NCBI GenBank assembly: GCA_016617855.1
Contig: JAECUM010004987.1
Coordinates: 35,001-99,000, forward strand
Direction: 5' to 3'
Length of the DNA: 64,000 nt
Origin: Megalonaias nervosa
Taxonomy: Eukaryota > Mollusca > Bivalvia > Unionida > Unionidae
How positions within the stretch are numbered: position 1 is the first letter of the stretch; the number at the start of each line of letters is the position of its first letter. The notes under the pieces were generated by a model. That model searched no databases. It saw only the letters and a list, made by a program, of their open reading frames with translations, and was not told the origin of the DNA. This document shows positions 24,960-36,215 of this stretch, piece by piece. The translations under genes were made by a program, and so were the position numbers.

Positions 24960-26560
24960 CAGTGTATACGAGTCCATTATAACCAAACTAATAACATCTA
25001 TGAATAGATTAACTGACAGGTGTATGACTGCAATGTCGAAAAGTGTATGCTTGCATTATCACGAAAACCACGATTACATTATCACGAAGATCATAATTAC
25101 ATTATCACAAAAGTGTATGCCTGCATTATCACGAAGACCATGACTGCGTTATCACAAAGTGTATAATTGCATTAATACAAAGACCATGATTACATTATCA
25201 CCAAGACCATGATTGCATTATCACGACGACAATGATTGCATGATCACGAAGTGTATGATTGCATTATCACAAAGACCATGACTGCATTATGACTAAGACC
25301 ATGATTACGTTATCATGAAGTGCATTATCATGCACACCATGGTTGCATTATCACGAAGACCATGACTGCATTATCACGAACACCATGATTGCGCTATCAC
25401 GAAGACGATGATTGCATTATCACGAAGACAATGATTACATTCTCACGAAGACCATGATTATATTATTATGAAGACTATAACTACATTATCACCAACACCT
25501 TGATTACATTATCACGAAGACCATGATTACGTTATCAAGAAGACCATGACTGCATTATCACACACACCATGATTACATTATCTCTAAAACCATGATTAAA
25601 TTATCACGAACACCATGCTTACATTATCACGAAGACCATGATCGCATTATCACGAAGACCATGACTGCATTATCAAGAAGACCATGACTGCATTATCACA
25701 TAGCGTATGATTGGATTATCACGATGTGTATGATTGCATTATCACGAAGACCGTGATTCATTTTCACCAAGATTATAGGTATATGATTACTGTATGATAA
25801 TCTTGCAAGTGCATGACTAACAAATGTATGACTGCATTATCTCGCAGCATAAAACTGTAATTGATTGCATCATCATAAAGTATGTGATAAGATTAACACA
25901 ACGTGTATAATTGCATCATCATAAATTATATAATAACATTAACACAACGTGTATAAATGCATCATCACAAAGTATATGATAACATCAATACAACGTGTAT
26001 AATTGCATCATCACAAATTATATGATAACATCAACACAACGTGTATAATTGCATCATCACAAAGTAAATGATAACATTAACACAACGTGTATAATTGCAT
26101 CATCATAAAGTATATGATAACATTAACACAACGTGTATAATTGCATCATCATAAACTATATATGATTGCATTAACACAAACTATATGACTGCATTATAAC
26201 AAAGCTTGCAAGTATATGATTACATTATTACAAAGTGTATAGCCGCATTATCACAAAGTTTACACGTGATGATTGTATTGTCAAGAAGAATAAGATTGCT
26301 TTACCAAACTTTTTTCACAGGTGTATGATTACATTATCATAAAGTTTGCTCAGTTTTATTACATTATTACAAAGTGTATAACTGAATTTTCACAAAGTTT
26401 ACAATAGTATTATTTCTTTGTCATAGAGATTAAGATTGCGTTGTCATAAAGCATGCAAGTGTATGATTGGATGAACACAAAGTGAATGATTGAATTATCA
26501 CAAACATACAACGGAAATAAGTGGTTGATTGTTTCATAAAAAAGCGTATGATTCCATTAA
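24960..26560 (+). repeat. degenerate minisatellite array, ~1.6 kb
   Basis: Dozens of diverged units built on GACCATGATTGCATTATCAC plus GAA (about 23 bp). In the second half (about 25850-26200) a higher-order unit of roughly 47 bp appears: CAACGTGTATAATTGCATCA followed by TCA.AAAGTATATGATAACATTAACA. Related units reappear at 27105-27280. No coding frame persists. The spacing and sequence drift exclude a CRISPR array. Confidence 0.85.
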
Positions 26561-26823
26561 CACACGGCATAGGATAACTTTAAAAGAGTTGGATTATATG
26601 AATATTAAGCTTGCAGTTGTACGACTGCACTAGCATAAACCTTACAAGTTGTGTCTGTCTGCCCGTATTATCATCAAACTTAATACTTTTTAACATAAGT
26701 TGTCAGGATTTTACATGTTCCCCTACATCACCACCTGACCAGGTGTATGGGGCATTACCTTAAGATTATTTTCCATCCTGATCTTTACTTATGTTCCTTT
26801 ACTTACACAAAACACACTCACTC

Positions 26824-26826
26824 ATA

Positions 26827-26879
<53 letters not shown>

Positions 26880-26880
26880 A
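26824..26880 (+). repeat. (CA)n(CG)n(CA)n microsatellite
   Basis: CA repeat with an inner alternating CG/GC block at about 26843-26856, a potential Z-DNA-forming tract. Confidence 0.95.
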
Positions 26881-27104
26881 TTCACATACTGACACGTACA
26901 TTCTCGAATATTGTACCAAGGAACCACTCATTTACAAACCCCAAGATGTTTTACATTGCCTGTTTGTTTCTTTGATGCGAAAGTAAAGAAAAACTAAGCA
27001 GTGAAACGCAAAGTTGACAAAAGGGTCCACTTTTTTAAAACTCTTCAGTTCTGTTATTCACTTTGGCGACACATTTTTCCAGCCTTTTGTACGATATTAT
27101 CATC

Positions 27105-27280
27105 AAACTTATTTTGCGCACGAGAACATCCACAAATCTTACAAAGAGTATGAGTACATTATCATAAATCTTAAAAAAGTGTACGAGTACATTATCATAA
27201 ATCTTATAAAGAGTATGTATACAATATTCCAAATCATACAAATCTATGAATGCATTATTACAAATCTTAAAATTATTGAA
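27105..27280 (+). repeat. outlying units of the 25-kb minisatellite
   Basis: Three or four units of GAGTATGAGTACATTATCAT followed by AAATCTTA.AAA. Same ACATTATCA core as the main array. Confidence 0.6.
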
Positions 27281-27997
27281 ATTTACAAATGTCTGTCTTT
27301 TAACTCATCTATTCGGATAACTTCGAACTACCAAGGTCCTCATTTAAAGTTGCTATAGGCTATACATGGCGGCCAGTATATTTACTAGATGAATAACCCA
27401 GGAAGATATTTGTGATTTTTGGGTGTCTTGCTGCTGATAAGTCGCATTGAATATCTAAATCATTGATCTTTTAACTCCTACTATATGTAACTACGAATTT
27501 AATAAGATGGGGCTTTAAAACTAAATGCGGCTTTCCAGTGATGTCGTTAAATTGGACAATTTAAGAAAGATCTTTATTTTCAGGAATTGTTTTGAGACTT
27601 GCGACCAATTTTGATGCTCACCATCAGATTATATCAACATCATCCAATATTTCGGAAAAAGGAAATTACGTGTATTTTTTTGTTCTGTACCAGTGATTTC
27701 ATTACAATTCATTGTACTGATTTTATTGCAACGCATGTCCAGATATGAATGAGATAAAATGTCCGCGGAAAGGCGGTATACTATCCTTCAAACATGCACA
27801 CGTCCTATCTATATCGCATTGTTTTGGATCCTAAAACATTGAAACCTTCTGAGTGTTCCCAATCATGCCCATGACGCTTCATTTAGCAGCGAATAAAGCT
27901 TATATTTTACCGGCCAGAAAAATCGTAAAGTGATAGAGAAACCTACTTTCATTAAATTTCAAAAAGACATTTTTAATTCTTGCTGTATCTGTGTACG

Positions 27998-28000
<3 letters not shown>
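27281..28000. other. non-coding, no supported gene
   Basis: Nothing recognisable between the minisatellite and the (AT)n tract. Confidence 0.5.

Positions 28001-28071
<71 letters not shown>
28001..28071 (+). repeat. (AT)n microsatellite
   Basis: Uninterrupted AT dinucleotide run. Confidence 0.95.
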
Positions 28072-28073
<2 letters not shown>

Positions 28074-28324
28074 GACTCGTCTTTCCTACTGTTCTGAATT
28101 CAGTGGTCTTTCTACACGAGTCTTTTTATCTGGGATAACTTTGCTAGGACTTTCACCAGAACACACTAAATGCCATTGTCTGCTCAGACATGGAAAGAAT
28201 TAAAGTTTCTCATTTTCGAGAAACGTAAAACTTAGATTATTGAAACACTTGCACAGAAATAGATGACTGCAGGTTCCATTGATATTATTTTCGTTTAGAT
28301 GGAACTTCGTTTGTTAGATTCGGT

Positions 28325-28508
28325 TTGTTTGTTGTTTTGCAGCACAGCAACACGTCTTGTTTATTCAGTGCCGAGTCAACTAAAACAGTGTGTCTTGCCC
28401 AAGAACTCACCAAGGTGACTAAACAGGGCTGATCCTATGGTAGGATTCGAACCCGCGCCCTTTTGGTCGTGAGTCCTGCACGCTAACTACTGAGTCACCG
28501 CCGCTCCT
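28325..28508 (-). mobile_element. tRNA-derived SINE, copy 1
   Basis: On the minus strand the head reads GGTGACTCAGTAGTTAGCGT (A-box-like) and, about 35 bases later, GGTTCGAATCC, a perfect RNA polymerase III B box. A conserved central region follows (CTTGGGCAAGACACAC and ACTCGGCACTGAATAA). The second copy at 29213-29394 shares head and centre, so this is a dispersed family and not a tRNA gene. Confidence 0.8.
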
Positions 28509-29212
28509 GGAACTGAGTTTGTACAAACTTCGTTGTAATAAAATTGTTTTACATAGCATTGTAATAACAAATGTGTTATATATTCCTTTGTAATAAAACA
28601 AGATCAATAAAAAATATGAGTGACTGATCTATCGAAACTATTTGAATTATGCAGAATTATGTATTTTTTCATGCTGAACATTAAAGCAGACTATTCCCCC
28701 CCCCCCCCGCTGTAAATCTTAAAAATGAAAACTTTTGTTAAAATGGCCAACTTAGCAGGAATAGTTAACAAACGCATGTCAGTTTTATGGCTAAATATTA
28801 CGAAATTCATTATCATGGATATTTAGGGTCAACAGATAATTTTTTTACATTCCGTGCACTTGTATATTAATTTCAAATTAACAGTACTAGTACAATACTT
28901 GGAGTAATACAATAATGATATAGATCATAGGCACAGTCCGTTGCTTTCGATATTGCTTGTTTCTCTCTTCTTTATTTGTCCTTTGTTGTATTTTTTGTGG
29001 TTGGGAGTCTTTTTCTTGTTTTTGTTTCTGTTGCCTCAAAATATATTTGCTGCAACATTGGCATCGATGCCGGTGTGTTATAATTAACCAGTATGAGATA
29101 AGAGATTTGCGAGTATTTATTTTATCGGTGTCCAAAGTTTCATAAGCTTCATACATGGATGATTATTTTTATTAGTAGCGGTGATAATGTAGTACTATTA
29201 GTAGTTGTGGTG

Positions 29213-29394
29213 CGTTTTGGTTTGGTTTGGTACTTTGCTGCACACCAACACAAATAGATTATTTAGTGCCGAGGCAATTGGTGCAAAATTGCCTTGCCCA
29301 GGAACACACTGCGGTAGCGGACCAGGCTGGATCTACGATTCGAACCTACACCTTTTTAGTCATGAGTCTTGCACCCTCACCGCTATCGTGACGA
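29213..29394 (-). mobile_element. tRNA-derived SINE, copy 2
   Basis: Minus strand. A-box region ATAGCGGTGAGGGTGCAAGA, B-box GGTTCGAATCG (one mismatch), then CTGGGCAAGGCAATTTTG and CCTCGGCACTAAATAA matching copy 1. The 3' end has TTTGG/CCAAA repeats. Same family as copy 1, moderately diverged. Confidence 0.78.
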
Positions 29395-29850
29395 GTAGTT
29401 GTAGAAGTAGCAGGAGTATCAGTAATTGAAATTGTTGTTGTTGTTTGCATTAACAATATAACTAATGCGATAATCATAAGAGAATAAATCCTTCTGAAAG
29501 AATTAAAAAATTGCCTATTGCCTTATGGATGATGCACACCTTCTACTTGACTGCTGTGTTATTTAGCGGTATTTACCCTGGCCCTTAGTGTGCAGAAAAC
29601 AAATGCAACTTCAAACAACGCTTTAGTTTAATAAATCAGAGATGCGTCAAATTTTCCGTAATTCTATATTTTAATCGACTACCTTGACATTACAACGAAC
29701 TGAGGGCACATTTTATTCTTGATACTGGATAATATATGTCACTAAATTGTAGGCTTTCCTGATCAAGGACAACATGTACCGGAACCTGAGATGTCTATTT
29801 ATGAATTTCTATACCGTGCATAGTGTACGAATCAGGAAATACTTTCATTG
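29395..29850. other. non-coding, no supported gene
   Basis: Short TTG repeats at about 29429-29443; otherwise nothing. Confidence 0.5.
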
Positions 29851-29854
29851 ATCT

Positions 29855-30145
29855 GTCGCCTAACTTTACGCATAATAATTCTCGCCTAACTTTATGCATG
29901 ATACTTGTTACATCACTTTATACATGATAATTATCGCCTAAATTTATACATCATAATTGTCGCCTGACTTTATGCATGATAACTGTCGCCTGACTTTATG
30001 CATGATAATTGTCGTCTGACTCTATGCATGATAACTGTTGTCTGAATCTGTGCATGATAATTGTTGCCTGACGTATTGCATGATAATTATCGCATGACTT
30101 TATGCATGACAATTGTTGCCTGACTTTATGCATGATAATTGTGCA
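29855..30145 (+). repeat. 26-bp minisatellite, ~10 copies
   Basis: Unit CGCCTGACTTTATGCATGAT plus AATTGT. Each unit carries the palindrome ATGCAT. The minus-strand open frame here (repeated DNYHA / IIMH) is a by-product of the repeat. Confidence 0.85.
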
Positions 30146-30366
30146 AGTTTGACAGGTTCTTACAATAATCATTTGGCTTGTTCGTCTCCAATATATCAGC
30201 TTGTTAGCCGCATGAAGGTGAAAACTCACAATGGAAAATAAAACAGCTGCGTAGAAATTCAATATTTTTTACCTCTTGGTACGTATGTACGTACGTATGC
30301 ATACATTAATGGCAGTATAATATATATGGATGGATGAATGTGTATAGACGGATGGATAATTGGATG

Positions 30367-30369
<3 letters not shown>

Positions 30370-30438
<69 letters not shown>
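30370..30438 (+). repeat. (AT)n microsatellite abutting the LTR
   Basis: The AT run ends exactly where the gypsy LTR starts (TGTAGCGG at 30439), so the retrotransposon integrated into, or next to, this microsatellite. Confidence 0.95.
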
Positions 30439-30441
<3 letters not shown>

Positions 30442-31361
30442 AGCGGAACACTCCCTCGGCTACACTGCCCCGAGTCTCGCTATCTCGGGTTCTTTAGGAT
30501 AGGTTTTATAGTTGGAGTGATACCCCGCTGAATCTGTCTAAGGACTGGCACTCCAGAGTGTGACAGATTTCTTCCTCAGCGGGATACCGTCTTATTCCTG
30601 GCTTCTTGCGTGTCGCCGACTTGGTCTCAGTCGCCGAGTAGGTCGCAGACTTGTCGCAGGGTCGCCGACTGGTCGCAGACTTGTCGCAGTCTCGGTCGCA
30701 GGGTCGTTGACTGGTCGCAGACTTGTCGCAGGGTCGCCGACTGGTCGCAGACTTGTCGCAGTCTCGGTCGCAAACTTGGTCGCAGTCGCCGACTGGTCGC
30801 AGACTTGTTGCAGTCTCGGTCGCAGGGTCGCCGACTGGTCGCAGACTTGTCGCCGACTGGGTTGCAGACTTGTCGCAAGGTCGCCGACAGGTTGCAGACT
30901 TGTCGCAGTCGTTATGCGATCGTGATCGACAGAGAGACGACAGTGCGAAATGAAGAAAGAAGAAGTTATCCTCAGTCAAAAATCTGTATTACCGCAAGAC
31001 CGCTGCGTTGCTTGGACGAGCCTTGTAGCGCCGGGCTGTTGGTCGAAGAAAGACCTTGTCCCTAATCTTTTCTGATTCCCTGTCCAACGTAATACAACCA
31101 AGTGTGCTTGCTCTGGCGGGGTGGTTATACTGCTTCTCTACAGGGGACGTCTTCACACTATACCGCTTCCTAACACACCACCACAGCAGCCACAGTTGGC
31201 CCGTATATATACCAAGGCGGAATCACGTGACCCAAAACTAAGACGATAGATGGCACTACAAAGCCCGCCAAGCACTTAAAATGACAACATAAACTTTAAC
31301 GAAACGAAATAGTAAATAATGAAACGAAAATTTGAAGTCCATGGGGTTTCCTCTTTACACA
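30439..31361 (-). repeat. gypsy 3' LTR (complete)
   Basis: 923 bp. In element sense it begins TGTGTAAAGAGG and ends GGAGTGCTCCGCTACA, with TG...CA ends. The last 185 bp match the right LTR with seven substitutions that I count. An internal minisatellite (30612-30917) makes up about a third of the LTR. Confidence 0.85.
30612..30917. repeat. LTR-internal minisatellite
   Basis: Tandem mix of GTCGCCGACTGGTCGCAGAC, TTGTCGCAG and TCTCGGTCGCAGG words. All six frames are open for long stretches because the unit lacks stop codons; the resulting Ser-Ala-Thr-Asp-Lys or Arg-Leu-Val repeats are not genes. Confidence 0.9.
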
Positions 31362-31373
31362 ACCCACGCCTCC
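31362..31373 (-). promoter_or_regulatory. polypurine tract
   Basis: In element sense GGAGGCGTGGGT directly precedes the TGTGTAAA start of the 3' LTR, the position of the plus-strand primer. Purine content is imperfect, so the primer could extend further upstream. Confidence 0.55.
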
Positions 31374-31499
31374 ACTATTATGTGCTTCCACGGACATACG
31401 AATAGTCAAGAAAGAAAAGAAATAAATAAATAAAATCACTTAAATCACAGTTAAATCACATAAAAACACAATATCAGATAATCACGAAAGAATTAACGT

Positions 31500-32118
31500 T
31501 CAGTAAAAATGTCCATCATTGTTTCCCTGTTCTTCCTTCCAGCCATCATGACACCTACAAGGACACTCTCGGTCGCACGGTTGCACCGGCAAGGGTTCTG
31601 CCCATTCTTCTACTCTCAGAGTCCGTCGTATTTTCTGTTTAGTACCTTCAGCACGAACGACTTCTTTGTATTCTGATCTGCGGTTCGACCACTGTTTGAC
31701 AGGCTACTGTTACTTGACGTCTCTCCACTTCGCCAGCGATGGTTAATTCCCGCTTAGGTGTTCTAATAGGCGAAATAGGCGTTGGCGGCACAAAGGTATG
31801 AATCGGCGCCTCCTCGAATGTCGTCGGCTTAGTCACAGACAACGACTCACATGCAACAGAACTAGACATTGACAACCGTTCGTTACTTTATTGCCTGTCG
31901 CTCTCCCTGATGGGCGATCTATCTCGACCGTGCAATCTCTCCTGATGCTTCTTTAAATAACTCGTACGGTCTGTACTGTAGGCACATTCTTCACAATGAT
32001 ATTTTTTCACTGAATGTTTTCGCCTAATGTGCTCTAAAAGAGCCACATCACTATCGTACTTTTCCTCACAGAAAGGACAATTCTTCATTTTCCTAGGAGT
32101 AATCTTTGTCCTTGCCAT
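31500..32118 (-). pseudogene. gypsy ORF3: C2H2 zinc-finger protein
   Basis: Lies between pol and the 3' LTR. ATG at 32118 (MARTKITPRKMKNCPFCEEK). Residues about 12-60 hold two C2H2 fingers: CPFC...HIRRKH, then CEEC...HQERLH, the second a bit tighter. After an in-frame TAA (about 31885) the same frame continues with a Ser/Thr/Pro-rich linker, and after a shift near 31660 ends in a Cys-rich tail (CDRECPCRCH) at 31500. A DNA/RNA-binding accessory protein is the obvious guess. Such an ORF is not part of the canonical gypsy set, and it occupies the env position without any signal peptide or membrane segment. Whether it is a captured host finger or a lineage trait is unknown. Confidence 0.65.
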
Positions 32119-32379
32119 ACGCAACTGGGAAAGAAAAGAAAATGAATAAATCGATGAACCACTTTATAGTGTCTGTGATTTCAAACCATGATAATGATTG
32201 GCACGAAACTGTAACTCTGCATCTGATTGGATGCTGCGCTCAACAATTCGAATCGAGCGCAGCGGGCTATTTGATTTGCACACAGGAATGTTCTGAACGC
32301 ATTTACTTCACTGTTCCAGATTAGCAAAATTCACATAGAATTCTTCCAATTTCTTGGGTAGTTTCCTCTTTCTCCTAGG

Positions 32380-35300
32380 TCACTCATCACCAGCTGTTCT
32401 TGTCTCTCCATCGTCGCTGTTGTTCACAGGGAGAACTTCTGTCATGGTGTCGATAGGGTAAGGCGCCATAAGACTGGTATCCTCATGGTCGTCGTTCCCT
32501 CGATCCTTATGCATACATTCGGAAGTCTCAGAGTCCAATTCACTCGTTCCTTTAGCGACTTCATTACATCCCTGATACCTCTTCAAGCGAACCACGTGAA
32601 CTACGAGGGGCTTTCCATATCTACCGCATTTAGCTCTGTAATTGACGTCACTCAACCTGTCAATGACTTATATGGCCCATACCACCATGTCTGTAACTTC
32701 GGAGAAATCCCCCTTTTTCTTTTCGGCGAAAACAACCAGACAAGATCGCCTGCCTGAAATCTCTCCCATCTGGTCCTGCTGTCATAATAGCGCTTCTGTC
32801 GTCGCATGTTGCACTGCAAATTGTCTCTGGCGAAACGATGTGAAATTTCTAATCTTCTTTCCAATGACTGAATCCATTCATGCGAACTACTGTAACGTTG
32901 ATCAGGTGGTTTTCCAAACACAACATCCAACGGTAAGTCTGCCTCCCTTCCCATCATCATGAAATTGGGAGTAAAACCTGAGGTCTCATGCACTGCAGAG
33001 CGGTATGCCATCGCTAGGTATGGGATGTGCTCGTCCCAGTCTCTTTGTCGTTCTTCGACGAAAGCAGATAGCATGCCCTCTAGCGTTCGGTTCATCCTCT
33101 CCACCATACCGTCGCCTTGCGCATTGTACGGACTGGTCCTAGTTTTCTCGATTCCAAGGAGTCGACACATTTCATGAAAGAGCTCACTCTCGAACTGTCG
33201 GCCTTGATCCGTGTGAATCTGTCGTGGCACACCAAAGAGAGTGACGACTTCCTCTACCATCAGTTTTGCGACAACTGTAGCTTCCTGACAAGGCATTGGG
33301 AATATCTCAGTCCATTTTGTAAAGTAGTCGGCAATCACGAGAATATAAACGTTTCCATTTTCGGTCTTTGGAAGTGGCCCTAAGATGTCAACAGCTATGC
33401 GTTCCATTGGAACCCCTGACGCAATCAGCTGCATTGGAGCTCGCCTTTTCTGTCCTGGTGACTTTCGTTTCGCACAGGCCTCACATCTCTGGCACCACAG
33501 TCGCACATCTTTCTGTAGTCCGACACAATAATACTCTTTTCTGATCTTCTCTAGAGCTTTTCTGATGCCAAGGTGCCCTCCACTTCGCGAGTCGTGCGCC
33601 ATGCGTAGAATTTCATTTCTCTTTTCTCGTGGAACAATAGCTTGACTGTGAATTTCTCCACCGTCGTGCGACTCCCATCTGAGACAGAGTATGGCGTTCT
33701 TGATCTCTAGCTGGTCCCACTGACTCCAGAGGCTTTTCACGAGCACGCCATATCTGGCAACTTCTTCCCACGGTGGTCGTTTCTTGCTTTCCACCCAGAT
33801 CATCACAATTGCGACATCCTGGTCGGATTTCTGAGCATCGGCGAATTCATCGCTACCACAAGACGTCTGTATCACAGCTACAGGCATATCAGTCGCAACA
33901 CTCCAATCCTTGTCTGTCGCTGAATCATCGCTGCTTACTTCCGTTTCTTTCTTTTCGGTTTGTGCCTCTACTTGAAAACCGCATTGCCTAGATGGGCCTC
34001 TGGACAAGGCGTCAGCGTTACGATGCAGTCTTCCTGGACGATGTTGAATCTCAAACTGATACTGCGACAGGACATCGATCCATCTTGCGAGTTGCCCTTC
34101 CGGATTCTTGAAATGCAATAACCACTTCAGGGAGCTGTGGTCTGTCCTAATTAAGAAACGTCTTCCGCACAGGAAATGCTTGAAATATTTCACAAAGAAT
34201 ACGACCGCCAACAGCTCTTTTCTCGTCACACAATATCTCCTCTCAGCTTTCGTTAGCGATCGACCAGCATATGCTACAACTCTTTCGCATCCGTTGTGAA
34301 CTTGCGACAGGACAGCTCCAAGTCCACTATCGCTAGCATCTGTGTCAAGAATAAAAGGCTTTCCAGGGTCTGGGAACGCTAATACAGGGCTCGTCGTTAA
34401 TCGCCTCTTCAACTCATTGAATGACGACTGACAACTCTCAGTCCAGACAAAAGGTCTCCCTTTTTCTGTCAGTCGGTGTAAGCTAGCTGCGATATCGTCA
34501 AATCCCTTTATGAATCGTCGGTAGTATAAGCATAGTCCTCAGAAGCTGCGAAGTTCTGTCTGCGACGTTGGGTTTCTCCAGTCGACGACGGCGGACACTT
34601 TCTCTGGATCTGCACGTATCCCCTTCTTCGACACAATATGTCCCAAGTACTTGACTTCTTTCGCGAACAAACGACATTTCTTGGGCTTGAGTTTCAGACC
34701 AGCCTCCATCAATCTGTCAAAATCCTGTCGCAGACGATCCAATTCCTCCTCAAATGTGCGTCCAAAGATGATTATGTCGTCGAGGTACACCAAACATATC
34801 TGCCACTGCAGTCCCGCTAGAACTGTCTCCATAAGTCTCTCAAAGGTACCGGGTGCATTACAGAGTCCAAACGGCATGACATTGAACTCGTATAAACCTC
34901 GCCTAGTCGCAAATGCTGTCTTCGACCGATCTTCTGGCTCCATTTCTACCTGCCAATATCCACTCATGAGGTCTAAAGTCGAGAACCAAGTTACTCCTGA
35001 TAGCGAGTCAAGCGACTCGTCGATCCGCGGTAGAGGGTATGCGTCTTTAGCAGTCACTTCGTTCAATGCACGGTAGTCGATACAGAACCTCGTTGTGCCA
35101 TCCTTTTTCTTTACTAAAACCACTGGTGACGACCATGGACCGGAAGATGGCGAAATTATCCCTTTCTTCAACATGTCGTTCACATGCTTCTCAATTTCTT
35201 CTCTGGCGTGAATCGGAACTCTTCTCGGGGGTAGTTTTATTGGTCTCGAGCTCCCTGTTTCAATTCTGTGTCGCGCCTTTGTAGTCCTTCCAAGATCAGC

Positions 35301-36215
35301 ATCAGATGCGGCAAAGAGTGACTGGTAGTCGCAGAGAAACCTATCCACCTTTCTTGCCTGTTCTTCAGAGAGTGATTCTTTTGATACCTGAGCCAGTTCT
35401 TCCAAATGGGTCGGTATTCGAGGCTGCGACTCTTTATTTTGAAGACAACGAACGGTCGCACTCCTATCTAAGTCGACGACTTCTCCGACTTCTTCTAAGA
35501 CAGCTATGTTTGTCCCAGCATAGAGTGTCTGGTTATCTGCAGTCGCATTCAGTATCCGCACGGGCAAATTCCCTTCCCCGGATCTGACTAGCGTTCTCGA
35601 GACTAAGATGTCATGGCGCTCTCCAAACTTCTGATACTGCTCTATCACTCCAATTTCTGGCACTGCTGAAGACGACAGCTTGTCAAATTTTCCTGGAACG
35701 ATCATTTCGTGCATCGCTGGAACGTTCACTGTCTCAGCGACAATTATTCTGGCGCATCCTACTTGTCCTTTAAACGTACAAGGTAAATTCTCCTTGCCGA
35801 TGGAAAGGCGACTCTTTTTAACATCGAGTCGACACGAGTTAAACTTAAGAAAGTCTAATCCAAGTATTCACTCTGCTGGGATGTCAGCAACTAGCATTTT
35901 ATGTCGTCGACGAACACCATGTAGGCTTATTTCGAAAAGTCCCTTCCCGTCGACCGACATAGGTCTACCGTCTGCGAGACTGACTTTCCCTCTCACTGGA
36001 ATCAGGTCCGGTCCCTTCTCCGGTTTGATCCTCCTAAAGACTTCTCTAGATAGGATAGTTACTGTAGCACCCGTATCAATCAGGAGATCGACGCCAGTAC
36101 CTTCAATGGTCCCTGCTACATACAACCCGACGTCAGCATCCGACGATCGGTTTCCAAGTCGATAAGTAACTTTATTCCTCTCGCGTCTCTGCCTCTCGTT
36201 CCTGTCGTATCTCAT
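32380..36215 (-). pseudogene. pol: gypsy pol: protease, RT, RNase H, integrase
   Basis: One reading frame from about 36270 to 32652. The retroviral-type protease has the active-site triplet in LLIDTGATVTIL. Reverse transcriptase has VYLDDIII (YxDD box) in a domain of normal length. RNase H starts at FILDTDASDSGLGAVLSQ and keeps RTDHSSLKWL. Integrase has the HHCC zinc finger (HDSRSGGHLG...CQRCEAC), the catalytic D, D and E in VDILGPLP, HTDQGRQFES and GMVERMNRTLEG, and a C-terminal GPY/F-type module (WWYGPYK). Breaks: TGA at 35868-35870 (end of PR), TGA at 34539-34541 (RT-RNaseH junction), and a frameshift near 32650, after which the tail runs to 32380. Catalytic residues are intact, so the loss of function is recent. 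Confidence 0.93.

Noticed and set aside
24960..26560. CRISPR-like array of short repeats
   Set aside because: Units are contiguous and degenerate, with no unique spacers, and the context is animal DNA.
28325..28508. A genuine tRNA gene (good B box)
   Set aside because: The acceptor and anticodon stems do not close, and the sequence continues into a body shared with a second copy; it is a SINE.
30506..31065. Long open frames on both strands giving Ser-Ala-Thr-Asp-Lys or Arg-Leu-Val-Ala repeats
   Set aside because: They come from the stop-free minisatellite inside the gypsy LTR, open in all frames; no non-repeat coding context.
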